DNA from: Anaeramoeba flamelloides
Taxonomy: Eukaryota; Metamonada; Anaeramoebidae
NCBI GenBank assembly: GCA_027625915.1
Contig: JANTQA010000029.1
Span: 1,116,001-1,180,000 of the forward strand
Reading direction: 5' to 3'
Length of the DNA stretch: 64,000 nt
Of the stretch, positions 13,089 through 24,790 are shown piece by piece. The position numbers were made by a program, and so were the translations under genes. Within the stretch, counting starts at the first letter, position 1. Every line of letters begins with the position of its first letter. The notes beneath the pieces are model-generated. The model was not told the DNA's origin, did no database searches, and worked only from the letters and a program-made list of their open reading frames with translations.

Positions 13089-13457
13089 TGTTGTTAGCCT
13101 TTCTTGAGTTTTCTGTTTATTTGTAAAATCGAGAGATTTTCCAGATAAAACAGAAAACCCCAAGAAAACCTAGGCACTTGACGGCACTTTACTACACGAT
13201 CAGAGAGAAAATGATCAAAATCTTGAATGATATCTAAATTTTTATTGATTTTACACAATTGATAAAATTATGATTTATTTTTGTTCATAAAATAAGAATA
13301 CCTAAAAGATAATTAATGTAATTTCTTAATTTTAGAATAGAAGTTGAACCTAACCATTTTAAATATTTTTTGTCTTTAGGTTTTCTGTAATATAAAAGAA
13401 TTTCCAAAAATCATAAATTTTTCTCTATTCTTTTGAATTCTCGAAAACCACCTTTAG

Positions 13458-13528
13458 CTTTTTTTTAAATTGAGAAATAAAAAGTAAATTTTTGAAATTT
13501 TATTTATATTTCTTAAATTAAAAAAAGC
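13458..13528. repeat. Hairpin module, second copy, next to a LINE tail
   Basis: TTTTTTTAAATTGAGAAATA pairs with TATTTCTTAAATTAAAAAAA. It ends in GCTAGGCACTTCGCGACACGAT, then TTGTTAATATT; a similar order (hairpin, ACAACACTTAGCAACACGACCG, TTTATTGATATT) follows the 45005-45083 copy. Confidence 0.7.
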
Positions 13529-13544
13529 TAGGCACTTCGCGACA

Positions 13545-14105
13545 CGATTGTTTGTTAATATTTCCTTGTATAAAAATTATTTTTAAATAATTTTATACTT
13601 TCCAACTTGGAATATTTTTTAATTGATTGGTTCGGTATTTATCTAGTTCAGATTCCAATTCTTTTAAATTTCTTGATTTCCAATTAATGTTTTCTGTTTC
13701 TTTTTTTCTAAAGGGAAGAAGATTTATTAATTTATCAAATCCTAAAATTTTTAATTTTTGAATTAATTTAAATCTTCTTTTGTAAATTGTGATTCTTTCG
13801 AAATCAAATTTAGCTCCAGTTTTATAAATAAATCTTGGGGAATGTGAGTTTATTAATAGCTATTCAGTAATTTTCTTATTAATCCAAATACCAATGTTTT
13901 TTAAATCAGATTCTATAAAGTTAAATATTTCCAACCAAAAAAAAAAGATGAATTTTATCGAAAAGAATTTTAAAATATCAGGGAATAGTGTTGTTACAAG
14001 GTCCCCTATAAATTCAGTGAATTTGTGTTCGAAATCAAAAGCCATATTTCTTTTCTTTTTGTTTTTATAGAAGACCCACATGTTAAATAATCCAAGAAAC
14101 ATAAT
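13545..14105 (-). mobile_element. LINE remnant, 3' part
   Basis: Read on the minus strand this resembles the C-terminal half of the LINE protein seen at 44820-46150: blocks around 13800-13900 (AATGTGAGTTTATTAATAG and ATTAATCCAAATACCAATG) line up with 45380-45440 there. The translation includes GIWINKKITE, matching DVWINKKSH-like sequence of the other copy. It lacks the reverse transcriptase core. Broken; identified only through its relatives. Confidence 0.55.
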
Positions 14106-14662
14106 AAATAAACCCTAAGTAAATATAACATTGGTTTTTTAAAGTTCTATTATTTAAAAAAAATTCTAAAAATAAAAGATCAAATAAAATAAATTTTTCT
14201 AAAAAAAGAGTGAAAATTAGAGAAAAAAATATTTAGCATGAATAATGAGAACGAAAAAAAAAAAAATTTGAAATAAATTGAGCTGATGATGAAAGAATTT
14301 CATTTTGTTCAATTTTTAAAAAGTAAATTTTACTCAAAATAAATAATGAGATTTACTTTCAATGTTGATTTTGGAATTAGGTATATTCTTGGACAGTGAA
14401 TTAGATCTTTCATTATAATTAGAAGAAAAACAAAACCTTAATGTTACTATAAAGAAGGGTTTTATGATCTTAACCTGGTATTTATTTATCGCTGTAATAA
14501 CATAATAAAATTTATTAATTTCCCAATAAATCAATACTTCAGTTCATCAGTACTTTATAGTAATAGGGTATTTACAAAGGGTATAATAATAATAAGGAAA
14601 AATAACTGTATTTATTCCACAAATAATTTATTATAATTTTTGGATATAAGATTGTATTAGGC

Positions 14663-14695
14663 TTAAGGTTTACGATCCCTGAAATTTGAAAAGGA
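14663..14695. repeat. Solo end of the TTAA fold-back family
   Basis: TTAAGGTTTACGATCCCTGAAATTTGAAAA matches the ends of the complete fold-backs at 32010-32570 and 37574-38135; beyond it the sequence is unrelated, so only one end is left. Confidence 0.7.
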
Positions 14696-15031
14696 GGGTA
14701 TTTATTTTGTAAACTCCATTTCACTCCAAGGATCAAACAAAGTGGATTAAAATTTTGTAAGGTGTTTGAAAAAATGATTTGGGACTTCAACCCTTAAAAT
14801 GGTAAAGTTAGAATGAATTCTCGTAAATGTTTTGAAACACAAAGACACACCTAAACATAGGTTTTTTATTTACTTTCAATCAATTTTTTCTTCAATAAAA
14901 TCAACTCCTAAAGTACCCAAACTCATTATTGTTCAATTTCAGTGACTTACATTTTTCCATCTCTGAAAGAAGCAAAAATCCAATATTTTATTTTTTTAAC
15001 TTTACTTTCATTATAAAAGACAAATAAAACA

Positions 15032-18000
15032 ATGATCCGACGAGGAATTGCAAGTATTTCAGCACTTGTAGGGCTTCAGACGTTTGCTCGTATAACGTCA
15101 ACCATTTTGGCAATCGTGACATTAAGAAGACTAAGTGCAGAGATGTATGGGATTGTAAACTTTCGGATGCCATTACTGCTAAGTTCAATCTTATTTTTGT
15201 CAAGAGAGTCCTTCCACAGGGCAACTGTCAGGAGTCATAAGGAGTACAATTTTACTTTACCACTCACCAATTATCTCAAAAATTTGATTTACCTTGTGTC
15301 CATTTTCAACTAATCCTCACCACCCAATAATAAAAAAACAAAATTAACACACTAATTAGGGATGACAAAAAGGGCTTATACTTAGTTTGGTACTCAGCCT
15401 TTCCAATAGGGTTTCTTTTTACAATTGGAATGACCTTTTTTACAATTTATAAATCTCCTAAAGGGGTACCATACTATTCTCTTGCAATGATCTTGGTTGG
15501 TAAGAATTTCCAAATTACTTTATCTTTTTTAATTTTGTTTGATAAATCCAAAAAGAAAAGAAAACAAAAAAAGCGAAAAAAATTAACAAGATTGCTATTT
15601 ATTTATGTTATTTAATTGATTACCATTTGAACACTTACATTTAATTTGAAATTTATTTCAATACTATTTTGTGGATCCTTTCAAAATAAACAAAAGAAAT
15701 TATTTCTTTTATCTTTACTGCTTCTTGTTTAATTAAGAGAAAAAGAAATAGAAAAAGAAATTTTTAACATTGTATTTCTCTTTTTTGGATCTTTAAGTCG
15801 ACTGTCGTTATCGTGGCTTTTGAAAATATTGAATCGTATTTTTATTTGAAGAAATACATATTACTAAGAATCATTTTAAACCAAAAATAAAATGGTTAGA
15901 TTCCGAGATAAGGAAATGATAGTATTTTCAGATTAAATGGGAAACACTTTTGATCTCTTTTTCTTTTTCTTCTTTCTCTAATTTTTATTCCTTTTCTTGT
16001 TGTACAGTGATCATTCTGACTTAAAAAACAAAAGAAAATTAATATTTGATCACACTATATAACAATATATAAGAAACGTAGGGATGAAAGTGAGTTAACA
16101 TTCCTAAGAAAAATAATTCTCTATCACAGTGGAATACAATCCTAGCACAACAAAAGTGTACCAACTCTGATAATAAATGACCTACTATAGTGTGGTATCT
16201 ATGGCAAATGGCATTTTGTTCATTTTTTTTTCTGTCATTTTCCAATTAAGAAAAAAATTTTTATTTCAGGTTCTCAAAGAAACTATATTTCAAAATCATT
16301 GGCCCATTCTAAATCAAATTTTGAAAATAAATATTTTTATAAATTGAAGTTATCTATTATAATAAACAATTACAATTTTAATATTCAGTTCTATACTCAA
16401 AAGATATTTATTTTTCCTCTAAAAATAAAATAAAATAAAAAAAAAACGTAAAAAAAAATTGGGCCAATGATTTTGAAATATAGTTTATTTATCCGACGGT
16501 TGGATTAATCATCGGAAAAAAACCAAGGCCTTCACAAGATCATTTGTTCATGATAATCTTGAGTTTTTTTAATTTAATCTCTTTATTTTTGAAACTTTCA
16601 GATCCAATTAATTTTTTTTTACTTTGAAAATAACATTAAGTAACTAGTCTCTATTAATTTTTTTTTTTGACCAATAACTAAATAAGGAATCCTTGTCTTG
16701 AAATATGTTTAAAATTGAAAATAGACAGGTTTTTTCAATGTTAGAACTTTTAATTCTTGTTTTTTTTAAACTTTTCAATTGGGTTAAAAAAAGTGAATTT
16801 TAAAAAATATTTTTTGAAAAAATATCTTTAACGGATGAGAATTTTTTGATTAATTTTGGATTTAATTATTTTCTCAAAAATAATATTTATTCTCATTTTA
16901 AAAAATGAAAAAATAATTGAAAACTAGTGAATATTATCTCTTTCACTTCTGTTCATCTAACTTGACTCTATAAAGAACTCAATTTGTTTTATCAAATAAT
17001 TACTTTTTAAAAAAATAATTCTTATTCTTTTCTTTGATTTTTTTTGACTCTGACAAAAAATTTTGGAATAATAATTTGGGAATACTTAAAAAAACTTCAA
17101 ATTCAACAAAAAAAAAAAGTTAATAAACTCAAAAAGTAGATTCATGAAAAAAAAAAAAAAATGGTACAAGAAAAGAAAGAAAATCTTTTATTTTGAGTAA
17201 AGCATATATTGCATATTTTTTTTCGAATCAAACTTTTTTTCATGCAAATCCAAAAAAAACTTTTCAGGTTTATTTTTCAAACTATTTTTTGTAGGCCTTC
17301 CACAAAAACAACAAGGTTTAGCTTTCTTGTTCATATTTTTTTTTATTTTTTGTATTTTTGCGAAAAGTTGAAAAAAAGCAACTTTCAAAAAAGCGAAAAA
17401 AAGGAAAATTTTTTTATTTCTATAAAAACAACAACTAAATTTAATGAATTTAATTTATCTAGATTTCATTACTACACAAAAAAGTTTTACACTTTGATTT
17501 CAAATCTAAGTAATTGGCAAAAAAAATTCTAAATCTCTATTAAATTTAGCTAAAAAAATTTAATAGAAACTAGTCCCTTAAGAAAAACGGTATTAGTTGT
17601 GGTAGTCATCTCTAATTAATTTTGGTAGATCCCTTGGTTTTTTACAACAAATAATGATGTTTAAATATTTTTTGGAAGCTTGATTGAATAATTTTCATTT
17701 ATTAATTGGAAAAACAAAGTATTGCCAATCTGTATTACACATGAGAAATTTTTCTCAAGAGATTTAAGAAATGTGATATAGGTTTCATATCTTAGCACTC
17801 GTGATATAATTTTATCACAGTAGAATTTTTATTAGAGCAAGGTTAAATTGATATCTTAAAATAAAGATACAAAGTCAAGGAAAAAACAAAAAATTGAAGT
17901 CAAGTGTAAATTTTTTCCCATTTAATAATAAATTACTAGTAAAGTCATGCGTAAAAAGTGAGGAACCAAAGTTTTAAAAAGTAATAATAAGCTTTTTGGT

Positions 18001-21000
18001 TAACTGTATTATTATTACGAATAGGGATCTTGTTGGCCCATTAAGGGACATTTTAATTTAAAGAGGAAGAAATAAAAGTGTTTTGCCAATGATTAATTTT
18101 TTATAGAAAGTTTAAAGCAAAATCAATGTTTCACGAACATTCACTTTTTTAATTATCCAAAATTAGAAATTTACTTTTTAATTTACAAAAAATTTTAATC
18201 TCGGAAAGGTGAATTAAATACCTCAACACTAGCTTTTATCTTCTTTAGAAAACGATTTTAGGTATCTTGATAATTTTTTTTAGATTTAAGGCTTGATCAA
18301 AGAAATCTTCTTTTTTCTTTCTATTTGGAAAGGTTAAAAAAAAATATTGTTGTTTTTATTATTATTTTATTTCATTCAAGAAGTGAGTACACTAAATTTC
18401 ATCATCTTTGCAATTAGTCTATCTAGAGTTTTAGTTTTGGTGAGAAATACAAAATCCTGGAAAATCACCATTAGGTTTTTTTTAGTTTTCTGTTTATTTT
18501 AAAAATTAATGACATTTCCAACTCTTATAATTCAATAATTCACACACACACACATATATATATATAAAGTATTTCCAAAAAAGTGTGTCAATTTTTTTTT
18601 TTGGATTCCATAAAAAATCTTTTTTGTTATTGATGGAAGAAGCCTAAATTACACTTTAAATGTCCTTTTACTTAAATTTCCTCAAAGATAATTTAAGCGT
18701 AAAATCATAGATTGAACAATTGTTCAAAGGAAAGGCACATCCAAATTTTTTAATGTTTAAAAAGCAAAAGAAAAAAGGAAAAAAGAAAAAAAAAAAAAAG
18801 AAATTTAAAAAGTGTTAATAAGAAGCAATTGGTTAAATAAAAAAAAAAAAAAAACTTGTGCTATCTTTAATTAAGGACTCTCAAAATCACATCCACTATA
18901 CTTTTGGTTAATTTAATAATTTGTGAAGATAATTGATCATGAATGTTCACTTGAGGATCGTTTTTTAATTTGTTTTTTCTTTTTGATCTGATTTGTTTTA
19001 AACCTTTTGTAATTTTTAGCCTTTTACCTTTTCATTTTTATTTTCAAGTTAATGATACTTTTGTGTTTCGGTGTCACAATATTAGCAAGTAAAAAGTTGA
19101 TCTTTTTCCTTTGTAACTCTTCTTCCCAATATAAAAAAGATTTGGTCTCGGGAAAAAAAGGAAAATAAATAAAAATCCTATTTGTTAGTTGATCTTTTCA
19201 TAAATTGATAATACCAAATTAAGTGAAATCTTAATACCGATTGAATCAATGACTATGGTATTTCAAAAAATATATTCATTAAAATATTTCCAAAAAAGAA
19301 AAAAAAAAAAATCGCACTTTTTTTGAGTAAAAAATGCACGACCAATTCCAATAAAAAACTTGAAATATGAAAAGGTGACAAATGTTTTTTTTAAACAACC
19401 AAATAAAGTTATATGTTTTACAATTCTGATTGAAAATTTTACCCAGATTAAAGAAGTTATGAAAATATTTTTTTAGAACAAAAAAAGAGTAAATAATAAA
19501 CTCCAATTTCCACACATTTAGAAGAAATATCATATAAAATCGATATCAGAAACTATTATATCTTTTATTTGTCTAATGCCATACTAAAAAACAAATTGGA
19601 TTCTTATTAAGAATCAAAAAATGATTGTTAATAATTTTGTATATTTAAATAGTTTTTATAGGTAGATATAGTTTAATAAAGATATTTTAAAATAAATTTG
19701 TCCCACTTTCTTGGAAATAGCTTAGATTTCCCAAATAAAATACAAAACATTGAGAAAAACTATGCACTTATTGACACTCTATGGCACTAACTGAATACCT
19801 AATTTTAAATTATGGATATTGTTGAAGGCGGCGAGAGAGCTAATCTGGTCATTTCTCCGAAGAATATGATCCACCCCAACAATAAATTGAACAGGATTTT
19901 ATTCCAATTCCATTCAGGTTTCAATTTTATAAAAACGAAAAAAAAGAAAAATTAAATCGATCTGCTAATTTTCTCATAAAAATTAGTGGTTTCTCTGAAA
20001 ATAAAACCCTATTTTTAATTAAAATTACACCTTGTCAATTTTAAGAATACAGGTAAACAATTTACAAAAATAATGTTCCTCAGGGAAAGCAGAAAATGCC
20101 TGCTAACTTATGATTTTATACCGAACGTGTTTCCACTTTTCTGTTCTCAAAAAGAAACCGTTTTAAAGAAGTTTACTATAATGGCCGATTGCTTTTGTTT
20201 TATGAGAGCAACGAAATAATTCCAAAAATCAAGCAACAATTAATTATTACACCACCAAGAGACAAATCTTGGAAAAAAAAAATAAATAATACAAAATAAA
20301 AAATCAAATTTGAAAAATCCAAAACAAAAAACAAAAAACAATAAAAAATTAAAAAACAAAAAAACAAAAAAAATTAAAATTTTAAAAAACAAAAAAAATT
20401 AAAATAACAACTTCAATATTATTTAAAAAAATAAAAGCATTTGGATCTTGGATCGAATTAGTATGCGAACCTGTGATTGTATGGCTAGCATCAAATTTGT
20501 TATTTAATGTCCAGGCAGTTATTGAAGGAATCGCCATTTTGATAAAATCACTGTTTATTGTAGGTGCAGTTTATTTACCAAAGCGCAATGATTTATTATT
20601 TTTTGGACTCTCACAAATCGTCTATTCAATTATATTATTTTGTGGATACTATGGATATTTTTTGAAAAAAAAATACCCCAAAAGCGAGATCTTCCCTTCC
20701 TTTTCAGATTTTTTCAGTTTTAAATTAATTAAAGAAAATCTAGAAAGATGTAAGATGATTATTAGATTATTTTTACAATCAATTCTGACCCATTTTTTAA
20801 CTGAGGGGGAAAAGTTTGTTTTAATAAAAATGAAATCCTTATACGACGAAGGGGTTTATGGCATAGTTTCAAATCAAGGATCAATAGTGTTGCGTATTAT
20901 TTTTTTACCAATCGAAACAGTGGGGTATTCGCTTTTTGCCAGATTCCACTTAGCTGGTGAAAATGAATCCTTAAAATTAATTACAATCACAATAATTAAA

Positions 21001-21878
21001 CTAATGACCTATATTGGCTCAATTTTCTCCATTTTTGGGTTTAATTATTCATATACTGCAGTCAAATTAGTTTATGGTTCGAAATGGACCGTTGAAGACG
21101 ACTCAGTACCAAAATTATTGGGAATTTATTGCCTTTTTATTTTGTTTTGTGCATTAAATGGTTTGTATTTTGATTTTTATGTTTTTATTTATTTTTTTTA
21201 TTTATTTCATTAACAGAAATATTCCATTAATTCGTCAATCTTATTTTATTGTTTTTTTTTATAATAGGAGTAACCGAAGCATTTTTAAGGTCTATTGCAG
21301 ATAAAAAAGTATTAGACAAATTAAACACTAAATTAATCATTTTTTCTTCTGTTTATTGGGGACTTTTATGGTATTTTATCAAGCAATTTGGAATTTCAGG
21401 TTTAATTTTTGCAAATTGTTTCAGTACGAAGATTTTTTATTTTTTATTTTTTTTTTTTCTTATTTTTTTTTTGTACTTTATTTTTTTTAAATTAAATTCT
21501 TAATATTTTTTCTATTTCATGATTTGATTAAATTTTTTTTTTTACTTTATAGATATGCTAATGAGAATTGTAAATAGTATGATATTTATAAAAAATTACT
21601 TTGGCAAAAATTTTTCCATTTTTCTTTTGCTACCCAACTGGCGTGTGATAATTTTTGCATATATCCCCGTTGTAATTGCAATCACTGCAAGCTCAAAAAT
21701 GTTTGAAAGATCACTAAATCCAAAACAAGTATTATTACACATAATTATTGGGATAACCACTCTAATTATTTTATTGTCAATGATCTATATTTTTGATAAC
21801 CAATTCTTGAAAAATGCCAAGGAAATATGGAAAGAAAGAAAAAAAAAAAAACAAGAGAAAAGGAAAAAAGAGGATTAA
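15032..21878 (+). CDS. RFT1: RFT1 homologue, ER membrane protein of N-glycan precursor assembly
   Basis: Five exons: 15032-15243, 15360-15499, 20438-21160, 21268-21423 and 21553-21878, giving 518 residues (human has 541). All phases fit and the total divides by three. RFT1 is a polytopic ER protein needed for use of Man5GlcNAc2-PP-dolichol; whether it is itself the flippase is disputed. Conserved landmarks: ARITSTILAIVTLRRLS and SRESFHRAT in exon 1, ELVCEPVIVWLAS at the exon 2/3 region (family GEPFWVLAQ), FLTEGEKFVL near residue 238 (family ILTEGERYV), then NGVTEAFLRS and FANCFNMLMR, each formed across an exon junction. Donors are GTACAA, GTAAGA, GTTTGT and GTACGA; the first is weakest. Introns are 116, 4938, 107 and 129 bases. 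The long one contains mobile elements and a coding-like island. The protein ends in a Lys/Glu-rich tail. Confidence 0.93.
16280..16486. mobile_element. Short inverted-repeat element inside RFT1 intron 2
   Basis: AAACTATATTTCAAAATCATTGGCCCA at the left is matched in reverse by TGGGCCAATGATTTTGAAATATAGTTT at the right, a near-perfect 27-base terminal repeat around a 150-base non-coding core. Probably a MITE; no second copy was noticed in this window. Confidence 0.75.
16641..17576 (-). mobile_element. DNA transposon copy A, about 0.94 kb, in RFT1 intron 2
   Basis: Starts ACTAGTCTCTATTAA and ends TTTAATAGAAACTAGTCCC, so the ends are inverted repeats. A nearly identical copy lies at 48764-49702. 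On the minus strand (17388-17188) a 66-residue open frame contains KAKPCCFCGRPTKNSLKNK followed by a Leu/His segment; the Cys cluster looks like part of a small zinc-binding motif. Copy B keeps the same peptide for about 30 residues and then stops. No transposase catalytic core is visible, so it is either non-autonomous or badly reduced. Flanks suggest a TTA or TTAA target, not proven. Confidence 0.75.
18541..18567. repeat. (CA)n(TA)n microsatellite
   Basis: Short dinucleotide run, CACACACACA followed by TATATATATA, within RFT1 intron 2. Confidence 0.85.
19814..20300 (+). other. Coding-like island inside RFT1 intron 2 (unidentified)
   Basis: Base composition here is much richer in G+C than the surrounding intron, and plus-strand frames read like real protein. 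One begins with ATG at 19814 and contains GERANLVISPKNMIHPNNK and NKLNRILFQFHS before a GT at about 19919. A second, further right, contains FLRESRKCLLTYDFIPNVFP. A third, near 20140-20270, contains EVYYNGRLLLFYESNEIIP and QQLIITPPRDKSW. The frames differ, so this is either a small multi-exon gene nested on the same strand, or a broken copy of a gene from elsewhere. A possible branch site (TGCTAAC) lies near 20100. I do not recognise the family and did not settle an exon structure. Confidence 0.4.
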
Positions 21879-22779
21879 TCTTATCCATTATTTATTCTCC
21901 ATTCAAATAAAGATTTATTTTATTCTTTTATTATTATTTTTTTTTTTTTTTATTTTATTTTTTTTCATTTGCTGTATGACTTTTTAACAATGATTTTTTG
22001 TTTGGGTTGAATAAAAAAAGCCGTAATTTTCAGAAATATATAATTTATATTTTTCTATAAATTTTCAAAAATTGTAAAATTGTATATATAAATTTGAATT
22101 ATTAATTTTTGTTTATAATTTAAAAATTTTTTCGAAGGGATATATTTCACACTAAAAATTTAAATAGTATGAAATTTTCCAATTATTTTTTTTATTTATT
22201 GATTGAGTGAAAGGATTAATTCAAGAAAAATTATGAAAAAAAAAAAAAGAAAACTTTGTAATATATCAATATAAATTATTAATGATATGTATTAATATAA
22301 GAATGTTAAGGTTTTTTTGAAGAATTTATTTTAATGAATATATACATTTAAATTTGATTAATATATTTTTTGAACTCAAACTCTTGATTTACTATTTTGT
22401 TCAACAACTGAACCCATAATCGTTCACTAGTATGAAAAAATAAAATTGAAAAAAAAAAAGTTAGACAAAATTAATACTTCAATTGCCATTTCATCCTTGT
22501 TAATAGAGTTTATTCACACTATAATTAACATTCTAGTTCGTAAAAATGTATTGAGACTATTTTGTATTTATTGTTGTTAATAGTATTAGGATTTTAGAAA
22601 GTCACAAATCTAGAAAAAATGTCTATCTTGTGGTAAAAATTTTTAAATGGATGTGACAATGTATTTTCGATTGAATTTTGGGTTTATTTCGTTGAATAGA
22701 TAATAACTTCATAGTTTTGATACCCCTCTCATCATCTAAAAAAACTCAATTATAGAAAAAAAATAACTGATGATAAATA

Positions 22780-23160
22780 TTGAAAGTGTCCGTCAAGTCC
22801 CCAACTTTTCTAGAATTAAAAGAATAGAGAAAAATCAAAGATTTCACTCAATTCTTTTAAATTTTGGAAAAGATAATGGCGTTTTTTTTTGTACTTTTTG
22901 ATTATATTTCGTGAAGTGTTCTAGGTTTTTTTTTACTTTTTGGAATAAACAGAAAATTTATAAGGTTTTTTTTTCGGTTTATTTCAAAAATTAAAAAAAA
23001 AAAAACGAAAAATCTATTGATTGTCTAAATCAATAGAAAACTCAAGAAGACCTAGAACACCCCACAAATAAATAGAAAACTCAAAACAACCTAAAGAAAA
23101 TCTATTGATTTTCCAAAGAAAAATAAAACTCAAGAAAACCTAACCGAAAATCAAAAAAAA
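22780..23160. repeat. Block of hairpin modules
   Basis: The pair AATTAAAAGAATAGAGAAAAATC / GATTTCACTCAATTCTTTTAAATT forms one hairpin; GGTTTTTTTTTACTTTTTGGAATAAACAG with its reverse forms the second (22926-23004). Then GAAAATCTATTGATT and CTCAAGAAGACCTAGAAC-type words are repeated several times. The same words recur near 40800-41180 and 13090-13170, so this is a dispersed composite repeat. Confidence 0.65.
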
Positions 23161-23874
23161 AAATCTTTTTTTCAATTTATATCAATAAATAATTCTTTAA
23201 TAGTTAAAATAATTGATTATCCATTTAAAATATATTTATTAAATCCAAAATAATTTGAAAATATATGATTATAACCTCTAAACTGTGGTTAAAAAATTCT
23301 CAAATTTTTTAAGATTAAAATTGAAAAAAAATATTAAAAGAACCTGGGACAATTGGATATTTCAACTTAAATTGTAAAATATCTTAAAAATATTTTTTGA
23401 TAAAAGATCTTTTATTAAAAAATAGTGTTCATTCTAATTTAAGTTATCTAAAAGTTTAAAATGAGCAAATATTTATTATTTTTTTGAAAAAATCATTAAC
23501 ATGATGGTGTTTACTAAAAAAATCAAAAAAAAGAAAAATATTTGAAAATTTTTATTATTTTTTGGTTACAGAAATAAAAATAATTTAAATATTTAGATTA
23601 AAGAAGGAGAAGTTGTATATTTTTTGGGAAATTTAAAAAAAGAGTAAAAACCATTTTATTTTTTTGTAAAAAACGAAATTTGATTTGAATTTTTTTCTTG
23701 AAAAAACACAACTCCTTTTTTTCTATACCGAGTGAAATACACACTCTCAAAATAAAAACCAATTATTAAACCGAGAATTGAAATCAAATTATTCTTTCTA
23801 TGGTTTGAGAAAACAAATTTCTCTTTTTTGTTATTTTTTTGAATCAAAAAAGATCTAATCAAATTACTTACAAA

Positions 23875-24090
23875 CATTCAAGTTATAAATGGTTTTTTCC
23901 ATACGTGTATTTGAATTTTTTGAACTAATTTGGTCATAAATAATCTCAAAAGGTAAATCTAATTTATTAAAATGGGTACCAAATCCGTGAATGTCTATTG
24001 AAGATTGAATTTTAATAAATAAAAAAAATTTCACTTCAAAAAAAGGCAATTTAATACCATTTTCCAGTCTTACTCTAATCTGAATTACAC
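23875..24090 (-). other. Candidate exon, unidentified minus-strand gene
   Basis: On the minus strand an acceptor (GTAATTCAG at about 24090) opens a frame ending at a canonical GTAAGT donor at about 23874. The translation contains RVRLENGIKLPFFEVKFFLF, then IDIHGFGTHFNKLDLPFEII, and looks like ordinary protein, not low-complexity noise. An in-phase next exon was not found to the left. Family not recognised. Confidence 0.35.
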
Positions 24091-24718
24091 TTTATCCTTA
24101 GAATTTGATATGGTAATTTTTCTAGAAAATTATTTCAAAAAAATTAATAAATACCTTTTTAAGTTTCGAAAACTTGTTATTTTTCAATATCTTACATTTT
24201 TCAGTACAAAGTTATCTTGTGTAAATCACTTATGAAAAAAAAAAAAAAAACAGATAAAATGAACTTTTTTAACCTTGTTTAATTCAAATTTCAATAAGTA
24301 ACTCTTTCGTTCGATTCCAAATGAATAGAATTTTATTTAAGTTTGTATAATAAAAAACGAAAATTATTTTGGTTTATTCTCTTTGAATTATTTTTTTTTG
24401 TTATTAGTTTATTGAAAAACAATCCCCTTTAATTTTGATACTATTTAAATAAGATTCAATATTTTTGGTATTGATTACTGGAAAATAAGAAAAAAAAAAA
24501 AAAAATCAAAATTATAATCAAAAGAATCACAAACGATCAAAACAAAAAAAGATAAGAAGAAATTTAATTAAAGTTAAATAAAAAAATAATAATATCATTT
24601 GCATGAAAAAGTTAAAAATTACACATTCTGAATTTACAGGAGGTGACAAGAAATCATTAATAAAAATATTATCAATATAAATAAAAATCACACTATATGT
24701 GATGAATAATTGGTATAC

Positions 24719-24790
24719 CGGGATCTTGAGGTTGTTTTTAAAAGAGGAATGGGGCAAAATATTTTTGATTTTATTCGATTCTTTTGAATT
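24719..24790 (-). other. Candidate upstream exon of the same unidentified gene
   Basis: Minus-strand frame between a CAAAAG acceptor-like site (about 24791) and a CCCG|GTATAC donor-like site; contains KSKIFCPIPLLKTTSRS. Its position about 630 bases upstream of the 23875-24090 exon suggests they could be joined. Weak evidence. Confidence 0.25.

Larger units (their letters stand above)
12190..15031. other. Repeat-rich spacer between NDC1 and RFT1
   Basis: Divergent promoters would be needed here (NDC1 leftward, RFT1 rightward). Contents seen: hairpin modules at 13019-13088 and 13458-13528, a LINE remnant at 13545-14105, and a single end of the TTAA fold-back family at 14663-14695. I see no additional gene. 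Confidence 0.6.
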
